Source: Irineochytrium annulatum
Taxonomy: Eukaryota; Chytridiomycota; Chytridiomycetes; Chytridiales; Chytridiaceae
Direction: 5' to 3'
Length of the DNA: 51,381 nucleotides
NCBI GenBank assembly: GCA_027600665.1
Contig: JADGJL010000048.1
Span: forward strand, 1 to 51,381
Positions 11,101 through 24,000 of the stretch are shown in pieces (position 1 is the stretch's first letter; every line of letters begins with the position of its first letter). The position numbers and the translations under genes were made by a program. The notes under the pieces are model-generated. The model did not search any database. It saw only the letters and a list, made by a program, of their open reading frames with translations, and was not told the origin of the DNA.

Positions 11101-13298
11101 GGGGTCCGTGGTCGTGACAGGGAAGGGTGGAAAGGGCAGCAGGATGAAAATCGAGCTTGAGGAGAAAAAGGCTGCAAAGGGGTTCAGGGTTGTGGATGAT
11201 GAGGAAGACGAAGAGGAGGACGGCGAAGTGGGGATCCGTGCTGAAGGACGGGCGGGTGGATATTCGGCGGCGACGTTAGCGACATTAGGGAGGATGGACC
11301 CGAGGAGAATTAATTTGGAACTCATCGAGGCGCTGGTTCGGTGGTTGGTCGCGGAGGGGGCTGATGATGATGACGGGAGCATTCTAGTCTTCTTGCCCGG
11401 GTTGGCGGAGATCCGGAGGGTGTATGATCGGCTTTCAGGTGAAGGCATTCGAGAGAATACACGAGGACGGGAAATGTTGGTGTTGCCTCTTCACTCGATA
11501 CTAGGCGGCGCCGACCAGGCGAAAGGTAACCTTTGAAGAGGTGTAACGAAGCTAACGCCCTGAAGTATTTAAACCTCCACCTCGTGGGGTCCGGAAGGTC
11601 GTGTTGGCGACAAATATCGCCGAGACTGGTTCGTTGTCTTCTGCTGCTAGCTTCACATTTGCTGAGAAAAAATCATTAGGGATTACGATACCCGATGTTG
11701 TGTACGTTATCGACGCTTGTAAAGCTCGGGAGGTATCCTACGACGAGCGCCGCCATATTACGCGGTTGTCAGAGGTCTTGGTCTCGCAGGCCAACTGTCG
11801 TCAACGGAGGGGTCGTGCGGGACGAGTCCGGCCCGGTATTTGCTATCATCTAGTGTCGAAGGAAGTTTTTGATTCAATGGTAATACCGCTTTTTTAAATC
11901 GCATCTCACTGGCGGTTAAACGCAGCCAAATCATAGACCGCCAGAAATTTTACGGATGCCACTCGAGGAGCTTGTGCTCCAAGCCGTCGCTATGCTAACC
12001 GTCCGACGACAACACTCCGAGACGGTAGACATTGAGGGGCTCTTGGCCGAGGCGTTGGATCCTCCGCCGGTCAAACACGTCGAGCGTGCAATAACAGTGT
12101 TAAAGCAGGTGAGGCAACATGCAAGCTGGCAGTCAATGCAATTTGACTTACTTTTGTTGGTCACTAGATTCAGGCGTTGACGTCATCCGGACTCCTCACA
12201 CCTCTCGGCTCTCGCCTCGCCGGCCTGCCCGTCGACGCCCGGCTTGGCAAGATGCTACTTCATGCGGCTGCGCTTCGATGCCTGGACCCTATCCTCACGG
12301 TGGCGGCGAGCTTATCGTTGGGGAAAGATCCATTTCAGCGCCGATTCGAAGACTCGGACGGCGCGAAGCCGGGCAAGAAGTTCAAGACCGTCGACTCGGA
12401 CCTCTTGACGATCTCGAACGTATACACGGCCTGGCGTTCGTCGCTTTTAAAAGGAGGCGCGGCAGGTCGCGAGTTTGTTCAAAAGAACGGGCTCAGCTTT
12501 TTCAACCTGACGCAGATCGAGGAAGCGCGGTCACAGCTCCTCCGCGTATTGGTATCAAGCGGCGCCGTTGCGCTTGCGCAGCGCGGGCCTGGCGGCGGCG
12601 CTGGTGCCGGAAAGGAGAAGGCGGAGCGGCTGCCTTACCCGCTTCTGACGTCGATCCCAGACATGTACAACGGTAACGCGCGGTCGAATCCGATCTTGCT
12701 CACAACCATCGCGTCGGGGCTCTACCCGTCGTTCCTCATCATGGACGGTCCTGTACCAGCATCAAGGAACTCACGACAGGTCTTCCTGCACTCGCCTGGG
12801 TCGGCGGATCCGGTCCGGGTCCACGGGAAGTCCGTTGTCGGGGGAGGGACGGCAACAACTCTGCCGCCTGGGTGGTACGCAGCCCATTTGATCACGCGGA
12901 CGGAGGGCTTCGGCGGGAAGAAAGGTACCGTGGTGGCGTGGGACGTGAACAGGGTTGGGGATCTCGGCGCGGCGTTCTCGGCCGGGAGTGGCATCGTTGA
13001 GGTAAGTTTCACCCTGTAACGATAAGCATCTTTGCTGATCACCTTCGTTTCGTAGCATCGCCTGCGCGCATTTGTGTTTGACGGCGGGAAGTTGGTGATC
13101 AAGTGCCCCCCTCGCTCGGCCGTGCTGCTCGCGAAGTTTTTCGAATTGGTAAGGACTGGGATGGACAGGCGGATGGCCTTGGAGGATAGGGGTGTCGGCG
13201 GTAGCCAGGTCAAGTCCGAGGACGGGGAGGAGGCCTTAGGCGTGCTGATAAAGTTGCTTGAGTTGGAGGGGAAGACGGAGAATGGCCGTCTGGAGTAA
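8169..13298 (+). CDS. DHX29: DHX29-type DEAH/RHA RNA helicase (translation initiation)
   Basis: DHX29 binds the 40S subunit and helps 43S complexes scan structured 5' leaders. Twelve exons join in phase: 8169-8753, 8801-8867, 8950-9038, 9080-9175, 9227-9949, 9998-10449, 10495-11525, 11566-11628, 11680-11879, 11926-12108, 12174-13001 and 13056-13298, giving about 1,519 residues (human 1,369). The start MAKKKPAKSTRG gives the Lys-rich N-terminus typical of the family. A UBA-like segment ends with DALDWLCFNMP. A dsRBD-like part precedes SLPPAYRDLW. Helicase motifs follow: I GETGSGKS (about 664-671), Ia TQPRR, II DECH (about 769, where human has DEVH), III SAT (about 810), IV VFLPGLAEI, V TNIAETGITIPD and VI QRRGRAGRV (about 1079). 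WH, ratchet and OB domains complete it, starting at PPEILRMPLEEL. An Asp/Glu-rich insert after motif III is also seen in DHX29 relatives. No broken motif is visible. Confidence 0.95.
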
Positions 13299-14094
13299 GC
13301 GGAAAGGTATCGTCAAACCCCTCACGCCTAAAGGGTCGTCTCTCCGTCTCCAAGCGTTCCACTTAATGCAGTCAAATAAGATATCCATAGTTCTGTAGCG
13401 CATGTTGACTTAAAAGTCTTTCGCATTTGTCGTGTGTAAATCCGTCGCAAGTCCGCACAAGATGTTGCTGAAGTTGTGAGCAGAAAATCGCGCCATGGAA
13501 GCTAATGCACTTCGCGGGAACATCTTCCTGACCCCGAGGTTGCGCATCAGGTTTGGCGGCGGGTGAACGGTGGAGCGGTCGCGGTGGGTTGGTGCAATGG
13601 CGCAGATGAGGCCAGGGACGCGAAGGACGGGAGCCGTGCAGGCGTCCACGTCAATTAGCCCACCAGTTTACTTGCGACTTACCTTTCTCTTTATCCTTAC
13701 TGTTTTGGGTCAAATCAATGAATTTACCACAAGGCGGTGTCGGACTTATGTTGGGGACTCTGTGGAGATCGGGCCGTTACCTGGAGAGCATCACCTGCAC
13801 ACTTGTGAGCATCCTTCTCCTGTTGCTCGATTATAATGTTCTCCTTTGTCCGCCCCTTCGACGGACTTCCTGCATGCCGTCGAGCTTCGACGCCTTGTCA
13901 ATGTAATATTTAGCAGTCGTAGGCAAGGAATATTAGTAGAGCAGATTCATTAGATGAGCGTGATCCCGACTGCTACTGAAGAACACATATGTAGGCAACA
14001 CGAGCTGCGACATGCCGTTTAAAAAGATGATGGCGTCGGCGAAGGTGGCGTTGTGGTCGTTGTCGAACCGGGGATGTTGCTGCGTAAGGTGCTG
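13299..14094. other. Intergenic region downstream of DHX29
   Basis: No whole gene is supported. On the minus strand a frame between about 14084 and 13925 has GC-rich third positions and an Asp/Asn-rich, EF-hand-like start (FDNDHNATFADAI). It cannot be joined in phase to the neighbouring minus gene with consensus splice sites, so it is either an unresolved last exon or chance. Confidence 0.35.
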
Positions 14095-16134
14095 TTATAT
14101 TTGAATTGCGTTAGAAGATGAACCAGCAGTGGACTTTGAAGCAAATACATACAAGAAGATGCTGAGTTGATCACGAACAGATTGGCAGCACGTTAGAAAA
14201 TGTCGCGAAACGTCAAAGCGTGAAAGCCTGTACTTACAAGAGGAACATGGCCAACACCAGCACCAGCGCGGCCAGATAGCATTTGATCCTGTGGAACAGC
14301 CTCATACCCGGCGACATCCTCATCATTGAGTCGACGCTTGGATAGCAGAAGCCACAGCGACGTCTTCTCGCAACTTCCCGCCCCACGCTTAAGTCCTGAA
14401 CCACAATCTCGGGCAGATCGTTCACGTCATCGCCCAGGAAAGGCTTCATCTCAAACAGTGCCACGTCCTCGGGCTGGAGCGCGTGCTGCCGAAACACGGA
14501 ACGGATCCTCGACAGCTCGAGAAAGTCGTCGTCCGTCGCGAACAGGACCGCGTCCACCGTCTTCAGCTCGCCTTCAATGCCTGCACCACTCTCCCCCCTC
14601 TCCTCCGTTCCGTCTTCTCCTCCTTCTTCCACCGGCGACGCGAGCTTCGCACCCAGAAACGGCTGAACGACGTCATAGTCCCCCACCTCTCCCTCTGCCG
14701 CGCCATCCCCGCCAGCACCTCCCGTCGACGCCCCGCTCGTGTCCGACGTCGGCGACATCCTTTTTTCTACCCTCACCATCTCCGCCCAATCCTCAAACGT
14801 CGCACCCGGCGTCCCGACGGCCGCCATCGCGTTCGCATAGCTCAGGCTTCTCCGCCTGCCACGCGACGTCGGCGGGACGGGCAGCAGTGCGGCGTCCTCC
14901 GGCCGCAACGGCACGGCGAAACGTGTGATGATGCCAGCTGGGGCGGGGGCTTTTGCCGCCGGTGAGGAAGGGGACGCGAGCCGCAGTGGGGATGTGGGCG
15001 GTTTGGAAAGGTGGCGGACGTCGGCGGCTGTGAAGGACGTGTGTCGGCGTGCTTGCGTGGCTGGTGTGGGAGGGGACGTCGGCGATGGGATGAGGAGGCG
15101 TGTCGGACGGATGTCGATCGGCGCCGGTCGCGGGGCGTCGAACGAGCTTGCGCGCTGACGGATGTCGTGCGCGGGTAGCCCGACGCTCGCAGGGGTGGAA
15201 GGGACGTCGAGTGACTTTGGTGAAGAAAGGTCGAGGGATTTTGGGGTTGATGTGGTGATGGAGGGCGATTCGAGGGTGGATGAGACGCGGAACTGCTTGT
15301 CGGGGATGGTGGAACGCGGGCTGGCGGAAAGACGGCGGACAAAAAGGCTTAAGCTCGCGCCGAAGGATGTGGGCGTAACGGCTCCGCCGGAAACGAGGAG
15401 GTCCGAGTCCTCGTGAGAAGTGATGTCGACGACGGCGGCGCTGCCACGCGTCCATGCCGCCGGCCCCGTCTCCGCATCGCAGACCGCAGGGCTGGGCTTG
15501 AGGTTGGAGGCGGATGTGGCCGACGGTGTGGTAAGGGAAGTCGCGCCTGAGAGTTTGCGTGGAGTAAAGTTCACGCTTCGCTTTCGGGAAGACATGGTGG
15601 ACGCGCGACGGGAGCCCGATGTGTCGACCGTCATGGTTGGACTTAAAAACGTCGGAGCCTTTTCGGGCGCGTCGACGAGCACGCGATGTTCGGGCTCTGC
15701 AGGAACAATGTCGGCTTCTTCATCATCGTATTTGACCATGAAGTACTGCACGCTGCCAATAATGTCCGTATTCGTGAGAGGGTTCAAGACGTGAAGCCGG
15801 TGAATCAGCTTCTTTCCGAGATAGACCTGCAGCACGACGGATTAGAACAACGCAAAGCACAGCAAACAGCGCGGCAGAGGAAACGAACCTGGGTTTGGAA
15901 CAGAATCTTGTTCAGATGGAAGGCATTATAATAGCTGTAGTAGGCCTTCTCGGGCTGCTTCGGGTCCCAGGTCTGCACTCGCGCAATGATGGCCGCGGTC
16001 CGCGGTTCCATGTCGGCGTGGCTGCGTACCAGGTCCCCAAAGGCCTCGAGCGAGAACGAGTCCTCATACTCGGCCGAGACTGAGTCGAGGACGCGCGTGC
16101 CGGCGCTGTCGAGAAGGCGGATTACTTCTGCCAT
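14095..16134 (-). CDS. Uncharacterised protein, conserved-looking N-terminus and C-terminal membrane anchor
   Basis: I do not recognise the family. Exons 16134-15889 and 15826-14238 join cleanly. A last exon 14161-14095 keeps the phase and extends the hydrophobic end; total about 633 residues. Residues 1-130 look folded and conserved in style: a segment with ARVQTWDPKQPEKAYYSYY, then NKILFQTQVYLGKKLIHRLH and NPLTNTDIIGSVQYFMV. Residues about 135-440 are Ser/Thr/Pro-rich and disordered. A short folded part follows with VLFATDDDF. A single strong hydrophobic helix lies at the very end (LAALVLVLAMFL), suggesting a tail-anchored or single-pass protein facing the cytosol. The 3' end is the weak point: an alternative acceptor near 14091 would give a Thr/Pro-rich tail instead. 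Confidence 0.65.
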
Positions 16135-16586
16135 TGTTGCTATCCTGTTGTTCTTAAGAGCCGCAATCGTGCGACCAGTGAGCTCGACCTCCGGCTGCCC
16201 CAGTGTCGTGCGTGCAGCGATGGGTGGTGGCTGGTCGCGTTCTTGGATGTTGCGGAGGCAGACTTCACCGCGTAAATCTGGCGAGGAGCCGCGCAGATTT
16301 ACGAGGAGCCGCGCAGATCCTCATCCCCGAGAAACACAACCGGCTGCAATGCGGAATCGCAAGTGATGATATTCGGCAGTCAATTTTTTAATAATGATCA
16401 GCAGCCGCATCCGAGGACGAAAGATATAAAAATCACAAGTAGCTAATGAACAGAGAGAATTAACAAGGCAGAAATGTTCAGCGTGAAGCAGGAACCAAGG
16501 GAGGGGAATATGGTGGGACCATGATGAATGTGTCAAAAGTTCGTTGCGGAAATAAAAAAGGAGGGAGCAAAGAAAGAAAAACTACT
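16135..16586. other. Intergenic region with a short repeat/hairpin
   Basis: This separates two minus-strand genes: promoter of the gene at 16134 and 3' end of the DUF4436 gene. It contains the repeat listed separately at 16271-16318 and otherwise AT-richer sequence with no gene. Confidence 0.5.
16271..16318. repeat. 20-bp-period direct repeat with an embedded inverted repeat
   Basis: The 17-mer CGAGGAGCCGCGCAGAT occurs at 16282-16298 and again at 16302-16318. In addition CGTAAATCT at 16271-16279 is the exact reverse complement of AGATTTACG at 16295-16303, so a nine-base-pair stem is possible. It lies about 140-180 bases upstream of the start codon at 16134. Confidence 0.7.
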
Positions 16587-17778
16587 TTACTTGGACTTAT
16601 CCTTTTTATACATGTAAATATAGTTCACAAACAACATGGCGGCCGAGACTGCGACGAGGAACATCGCCCAGAAGAAAGATACAACGTCAGCCTGGATATT
16701 TAAGCGACATATTAGTATTGAGATAAGCTGAAAGGAGAGAGGGAGAACACACCGTGCATCCAATCGGCGGCGCTCCCGGCTGTACGTTCCTAACAGCGGG
16801 CAGGGCGAACAGCAGCGAGATGGTGAAGCCCAACGTCGGGGGCTCGACCTTCCTCCCCCTCAGCCAAAGTGTGACGACGAGCGTGAACGAGAGCAGAGAG
16901 AGGATCCACTGAATGACCATGATTCCCACTGAGAAGATCTGGGTCGTGCTCGACCTCCCGACCACCAAGGAGAACGTGACGACGGTCCCCGTGTTCGGCA
17001 CGTCCGAGTCGTCCAGGACGCCGACAGGGAAGTCGATGTCGTACGTCAGGAGCGCGCCGTTGAGCGCCAGGAAGATCGGCAGGGGCTCCGTCGCATTCGA
17101 TGTCGCGTTGAAGAAGATGCCCGCGAGGTGGATGTCATTTGATCGATACTTCTCGAACGGGTAGTTATTGACGTCGCCCGACCCGAAGTTGAGAGGAACC
17201 TCCTGCGTCTGCATCGGCTGGCCGGCTGCGAATTTGATCTGCTGGGCCGTGTCGATGCCGAGAACGACGGCCGAGGACAAGAGGAAGTTGGAGGTAACGC
17301 CGATTTGGGCCCCAATAAAGTCGCCGCATGGCGTGAACTGGAAGCGCATCTTAAAGCTGGCGCCGTTCGTGTCCATGGATGAAACGGAGCCGATGACCAT
17401 GATGAACGAGTTCATTTGGCAGTATCTCGCCGGTAGTGCCTACAGGTCGCAATTAGCCCATACACTCAACGGCACCGCAAGAACATGTTCATACTTCGTC
17501 GATGGACTGGAATTGGCCCGATACGGACGAGTTCGCCTGCAGGACGGACTGCACCGTCGTCGGTTTGTATGCAGTTTTATAGGGGTCCAGCGCCTCATAC
17601 TGGCTGGCCTGCAACTTGCCTTCCTTGTACGATAGCACGCCAATGGTGATGACGAGGAGGCAGAGAACGAGCGTGATGCCGCCGAGCGATCCCCACAGCA
17701 GCTTGTTGATCTGCAGACCAGTCAGCGCAAGCGACGGAGCTGGAAGTATCGGATGCAAAGACCCACCTTAGGCGCCAT
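16587..17778 (-). CDS. DUF4436 family multi-pass membrane protein
   Basis: Four exons join in phase 0: 17778-17767 (only MAPK), 17710-17495, 17439-16753 and 16691-16587, giving 339 residues. One membrane helix lies at about 8-30 (WGSLGGITLVLCLLVITIG). A non-cytosolic domain of about 200 residues follows, with Asn-linked glycosylation sites (for example NATSNATE). At least three C-terminal helices follow. The block LWLRGRKVEPPTLGF followed by LLFALPAVRNVQPGAPPIGC is the hallmark I associate with DUF4436, a fungal and bacterial family of unknown function. The last helix ends in a Lys-rich KKDKSK tail; such C-terminal di-lysine-like ends are common in proteins kept in the early secretory pathway, but that is inference. 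The four-codon first exon is small, so the start is the least certain part. Confidence 0.8.
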
Positions 17779-18098
17779 CGCTGTAGAGGAGGTTCTCCAG
17801 TCGGGTCGGGTCGGGGAAGGGGTCCGGGAGGAGCTCAGTCGCCTGCGGGGTGGAGTCAACGTCGTCCTGGGGGGTCCAGATGTGGCGTCAGAGCAGGGAA
17901 GACACGAAGCGCTGACGTGAAACTTGAAACGGACGCCGCCGCTTCCAAATTGAACGAGCCACCCGAAGACATCCTTTTTGGCCATCCCAAATACTCGCTA
18001 TATTATATTATGATTTTATGGTACTTACTACATAAACAGCAAAAACTCGCAAATATATATAAACGGTGTCTAAAAGGGGCACAAAAGCGTTATTACCC
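17779..18098. other. Gap between the DUF4436 gene and BLTP2
   Basis: About 320 bases between a 5' end and a 3' end on the same strand. A minus-strand frame extends upstream from the DUF4436 start (to 17985) but reads Arg/Ser/Pro-rich and has no family feature. The part nearest BLTP2 is AT-rich. Confidence 0.4.
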
Positions 18099-21000
18099 TC
18101 ACTCGGTGGGATCATCCGACTCGTGCAAACTCTTCTTCTTCCGAACGTGCAGCAGCTTGAACAGAGGCTGCTTCGCCCTCTTCTTGTCATCCACCGTTCC
18201 CGACGAAAAGTGTTCCATTGCGTTCCCCTTCGTAATGGTGCTTGAACTGCTGTCGTTGCTGCCTTTCGGTGAAACAGCGTTATTGGCCAACATAACGTTC
18301 GACATGGAGCTGCGGTCGTCGTCGTCCTCGTCCGCGAGCTGGCCGCTGCCACCCTTGTCGTCATCTTCGTCTAACGTCACGTCGTCATTGGCGGTAGAGC
18401 TGTTATGTCCGCCCATCCTCTTGTGCCGATTGTCTTCCTTGCCCTTGCGCTTGAGAAGCTTTTCACGAACAAGCGCGCCAGAGTTGGCCACGACCGCACG
18501 GATGGTATCTGCCAGGACAGAATTTGGTAAGCATTTCGAAAGCCGATCAGGAGCTAATGTGTCTTACCTTTCTTCAAAGCGGCAAACATATCCATCCAAC
18601 TCCACGTCTGATTTCGGTACTCAAGCGTCGGCATCCGGAACGTAAAGCGGTTCAAATCCTCCAAGTTCTTTTCTTTCACACCCTAATTTTACAGTTGGCA
18701 TACAAACCATCGAGGAAAAAATAGTACCATACCTTATAGCTCAAACAAAGTACGACCCCAGGAACCTTGATATAAATAAACGACTTGTTCTTAGCCGCCC
18801 TCATCTGCATCTGCCTCAGCTCCTCGATTCTTCTGTTCCGCTCGCTGACGGGCTTTGCGATCGGCCCAAACCTCCGCTTCTTTTCCAACGCGTCCGATAG
18901 CGTCGATCCCGATGCGGCCACAGAACCCGCCTGATGTCTCCCATCCTCCACTCCAGCGCTAGCGCTTGGGCCACCCTTCCCAACATTACCGTTCGGCGCC
19001 CCAGCCTGCTGCTGCTGCTTCTCCTGCCGCTCTTCCGCTGCGGCAGCTTTTGCCGCGGCCCTGGACTTCCGCTCGGGAAAGAAGTAGAACTCAAACTGCC
19101 TCCCGATCTCCCTTGTCATTTGGAGCTCGAGGGGGAAGATGTTGATCTCGAAGTGGTCGACCACAGGTATGCCGGCCACCGGCGCGAGCTCACGCCAGTA
19201 CAGCCGCAACATCTTGTTCCGGCTGCTCAGGACGCGGCTATCGACGTTGTAGGCCGCAAGAAGGTTAGGGAACATGAGCCGGTTGGGCAGCTGGTTCTCG
19301 ACGATGAATTTGTCGATCTCTAGCGTGATCGCGCTCGATTGATCCTCGTAGTGAATCCACCGGTACGTTGTCGAGTTAAAGATCCACTTCGCGAAAGGCT
19401 CGTCATTGTCAAGGATCATCTCCCACTCTAGATTTCTCGCGAGAAACTGCACCTGAGTCGTATCATTGTTAGCATGTATATTTAAACGTTAACGTCAACC
19501 AAACCAACCTGCAAGGCCGCATCCACCGACTTCCGCTTTTGCTCCATTATATACATGCTCCTCAACCCGTTCATGATAATATACAACTCGTCTTGATACT
19601 GCAGCAACACCCTCCGGATATCACCATCACGATTTTTGCCATGGTCTTGCGTCTCACCACCGAAGCGCAAAAAAGCCTCTGCCTGCCTAATTTTGTACTG
19701 CAGGCTCAAAACCGTTTCCATAACCTTCCTCAGGTCCTCCATCTGCTCAAGCGCCAGCAAAATCTTTCTCAGCTTCGCGTTCCTCTCGCCGCGCGTCGGA
19801 TCGCGATACACGATTAAGTTGCTTATAATGTTTCCGAAGATCATGTACTGGCTCGCGTTCAGGCCGACCCTAAAGTCCGGGAAGTTTAACGATACCGAGT
19901 CCGTCTCGGCACGGCCCGAACTAGCGCCAGCACCGCCGGCGGCGGCGGACTGCCGATTAACGTACAACGTATTGATCTTGTCACGGTGGAAGCTGGCGGA
20001 CGTGCCCTTGACGACCTGCTGCAGGTTCTCAAGGGTCGGGTGGAGGTCCGTGAGGCACTCAAGCGGGACCCAGACGGGCCAAGACTCGGCCTGGCGGTCG
20101 ATGAACCCTCCCTGGTTCATGACGCGGTCATTGTCGGCCGCTACCGCCGCGTCAACGTCCAGCTTCCGCGCGACGTAAAACTGCGCGTTTTTAACGTTGA
20201 CGACGAGCCGCGACTTGATCAGCTCAATGTTCCGATCCCGATCCTCGTCCAGAGCCAAGTAGGAGCCCGCTGGAAATTCATCCAGCACACCGACAGAGCG
20301 GATAAAGCACTTCTCCGCCGAAATTAGGACGCTGTGAAAGTCGTTCTCAGACTCTTTCGCCAAGGACTCGAGATTGATCTGCGGGTTAATTAGCTCCACG
20401 GTCCAGTTGCATTCGACCCTTTGGTTTGGTGAAATGTAGTCCGGGGACTCGGGGTTATCCGACGGTGTGTATGTTTGATAATCAAACGTCGGGGAATCAG
20501 CCTGAGAGGTGTAAGAAGACTCCTTTGGCCTCGCGTCGTCGTTCGGAACTTCATCGGATGCAACGTCATTATTCGCGCTTGAGACAAGATACTCGAGCAA
20601 CTCGTCGGCCATGTTTTGATCAAAGACGGATTTGTTGTCTAGAGACTCCGTGACAGGCAAACTCTTCATTGACGCCGACTTCCGCATTGTTAAACCCGCT
20701 CTATTAGCAACGGAAACAACAAGCTCCTTCGCTGTCTTTAAGGCCGCATTACTCAGACAGTGCTTCAGCGACGATTCGCGCTCGATGCAGTCGAAGAATT
20801 TGAAAATGGAGTTGCGCACATCACGCTTCCACAGATAGCGGACGTTGTGAATAATATAGCGATGCGCGAATACAGAGCCGGTAGACGTATTGTATACCGG
20901 GGATTCTTCTGTTTCCATTCGACCTAATGATGGAAGTAAGTTGAATTCAACCACAACGTTGGTTACCTGCAAACTTTCGTAACTCCTTCTCTAGTGCATC

Positions 21001-24000
21001 CTTCTTCTCTCGCAGTTCATCGAGCTTTTCAGTAATATTCATTGACCTCGGAATCAACATCCCATCATCAGAAAACACGGTTTCCCGGTACTCAATTCCC
21101 TTTTGGGCCTCATTGTACCGCTGAATCGAGCTTTCGATCTCTTTTATCCTCTGTGTAAAGAGCTCCGCCTGAATGTTATGCATATCTGAAAGCTTATTAG
21201 GTATTGCAAGCATAACACTCTTATTAACGCTTACCGGCGTGTACTTTTTTTTCTTCCTCCGGCACGACATCACCCTCCGGCCTTTTGTAGTAAACGATTT
21301 TCGGTGCCCACACGAAAGGAATGGTAGTGACATCAGAAGTCGTATCCATGAACTCGCGATCGGTGTCCAGGAACCAGCCTGGATCCTCCTCCACGCTGAG
21401 GCTCATATTCGACATTGGTACCTCTTCATCGTCAAACGCCAAATTAAACAAATCGACCCCAGAGCTCGGACTTGAGTCGCTCTGCGCCGATGAGAAGGCA
21501 ATGACCCTTCCCTCGACCTTCGTCAGGTCCATGCTCGACTCGTCAAGAAGCCACCGCGTCGTCTTGCTCTTCAACGTCTGACCCGACACTTCACCGAGTC
21601 GCTTGGCTGCGCGCTGTTTAAACACAAGGTCGACGGCTACGGCATCGGCTCTGCATCGAATGCCGACCGCGCCGCTAGCGTCCACGCGCTCACAGATGAA
21701 GGAAAGTACAAGTGGCGCCATCGTGCCCTTTATCCGGACCTTTCCGAGGCAGCGACCGAGCTTCGGCTTCTTCAGAGGCACGCCAAGTCGGTCGTAAAGG
21801 GAGCCTCGGTGAATTGGGATATTGGCGAGAGGGGACTGGTATATTGGAATCAGGGCGAGAAAGCGCCGAAGGGACTCGTTATTTAAATTTAGGCCGTTGC
21901 TGGGTCTTGACTCCGGTGTCAATAGAGGTCGGGGGGACTCGATTGAGATAGAAACATTGATGCTGCTTGTTCGATAGCCATCGTACGAGTCAATGAGCTA
22001 GTGTCATGTGAGCAAATTGCTGGAATAGACTCCTACCTTTCCGAATGCGTCCCGCTTAATATAGTCCGGATGTCGTAGAATAACCTCCGAGTGTCGTTTA
22101 ATAAACTCCGTCTCTACCCCTAAAATCCCAGACTCCGCTCCTGTGACCATCGTCATGAACTTAACACCGAGCTTGATTCGCACGCCACCCTTCAACTTCA
22201 ACAAATTATCTTCATCTATCTCCACCCGTCTGGCGCCGAGAATCTTCCCCTTTTCGAACTCGCTAAGCGGGATCGAAAACGCCAACTGGCCGCAGTCGAC
22301 GATGAGGAAGTCCTCGTCACCGCCAATATCGATTTGGATGCCCTGACTGTAAATGAGCTCGAGCCCCTCCGTGCCAGCATGGTAGCGGGCGTCGAAGTGC
22401 GGCACAGTAGAGCCGACGATCCGAATGCGAAGGCTGCCGCCGCCCTGAATACGAATGGAGTTCCGGCCATGTAGTATAATGCGCATCTTATCCCACCACC
22501 CGACTGGCGGGCTGGGATCCAGACTGGGCTTTGTAAAAGAGTCAAGAATCCTGCGCAAATAGGTCAATATAAAGTCCACCAGCACCGCCATTTCTTACCG
22601 GACAACATCCACCATACAAGGCTCAAAAGCAGCGCCCCAATTGACTGAAATCGTCGATGGCGATGTGATGACGGTACTTGTAACCAGGTATATTTTGACA
22701 GGGTTAATCGAACGATATACGGGGACGGGATCAACCGGGATGGGGTGCAACGAAATGGTCGCGACCCTCTTAGACTCAATCGGTGACACTGGGTCGGCGA
22801 CGATAAGGAGGCCCTCAAGCTTCAACGTCTTGCCGCCGGAGTTCGGGAGATTTATCAATGGTAGCGGATAGTCTCTAAGACGAATATTAGCGTCTGAGAG
22901 CGTTACGGTCAAAGTCCGGGCAATCAAATCGTCGTAGATGATGTTGTCGGGTGTGCTACCGTCAATCATGCGCAGAGACTCCTCGATTGTATTTGCGGGC
23001 AGAATAGGCGGAGTAAGGGAGACGGTTACGTTTGAAAGTTTAGCAGAAAACAACGATGGACAATGCTTCGAGGTCTTCCGTATGATGTTAATCCAAGACC
23101 CAGCATTAAACTCCTGCAAAGCCCACCAGGCCTTCTCAATGTCGACTTTCTCGCTAAACAAGAAGTTAATCAGCCCGCAAGCCCTCTCGTAGTCAAGAAA
23201 TCTTTTTACCTGCCTCTGCTTGCCCGCATCGCCGCAGCCCGCCTCTGAAAGGCTTTGTCTCGCGAGATGCGAGCCAACTGTTCCTCCCGACCCTTGCGGT
23301 AATTTCGTGATAAGGCTGCCTCGAACTCGGAATCCAAGATCTTAAAGGATACGCTATCGACGGAAACGTTGACGATCGGTATTTCGACGTCGGAGAAGCG
23401 TGATCTCCCAGAGCTAAGGAGCGCATTCGATGGCGTCATCTCAAGCTTCTCGAAGACGAGGTTCTTAATCGCCTTCGACAGGTTGATCAGGTCCTCAAAC
23501 AAAAAGTTCAACTGCAGCTCGTTAGGGTTCATAAAGAGAAGGCTCGACGCGCCAATGTCGAAGGTCGGAACAAGTCGTGGTTCTATCTTCACTATTGAAA
23601 GTGAGACTTTCTGAATGATGGCGAGCTCCTCCCATTTAGCAGATAAGGCCTCCGCTACTGTTTCGACGTGTACCCGCTCCCCCGTAATCATTATCCCTTT
23701 GTTGCTCCGAAGCATTACGGTAATATCTTAATGAGTGGTCAGTAATAATCCGTCAAACGGCAATCGAACACAAACCATCAATGTTCCCTCTTAACTTCGA
23801 CCCAATATCCGCTGTTAGTCGCGCCTCCCCAATACGCATCGCTAAGACATCCGCCACTTTCTCCTGCTGCAATATCCTCCGCCCAGCTCTGCGCGGCATC
23901 TTCGACCCCAACTTAACCAGCATCAAAACCGACACAAGCGTCACGTACAACTTTCTAAACGAGAAAGCGAGGGTGACTAGCGGCACGTTTACCGATGGAG

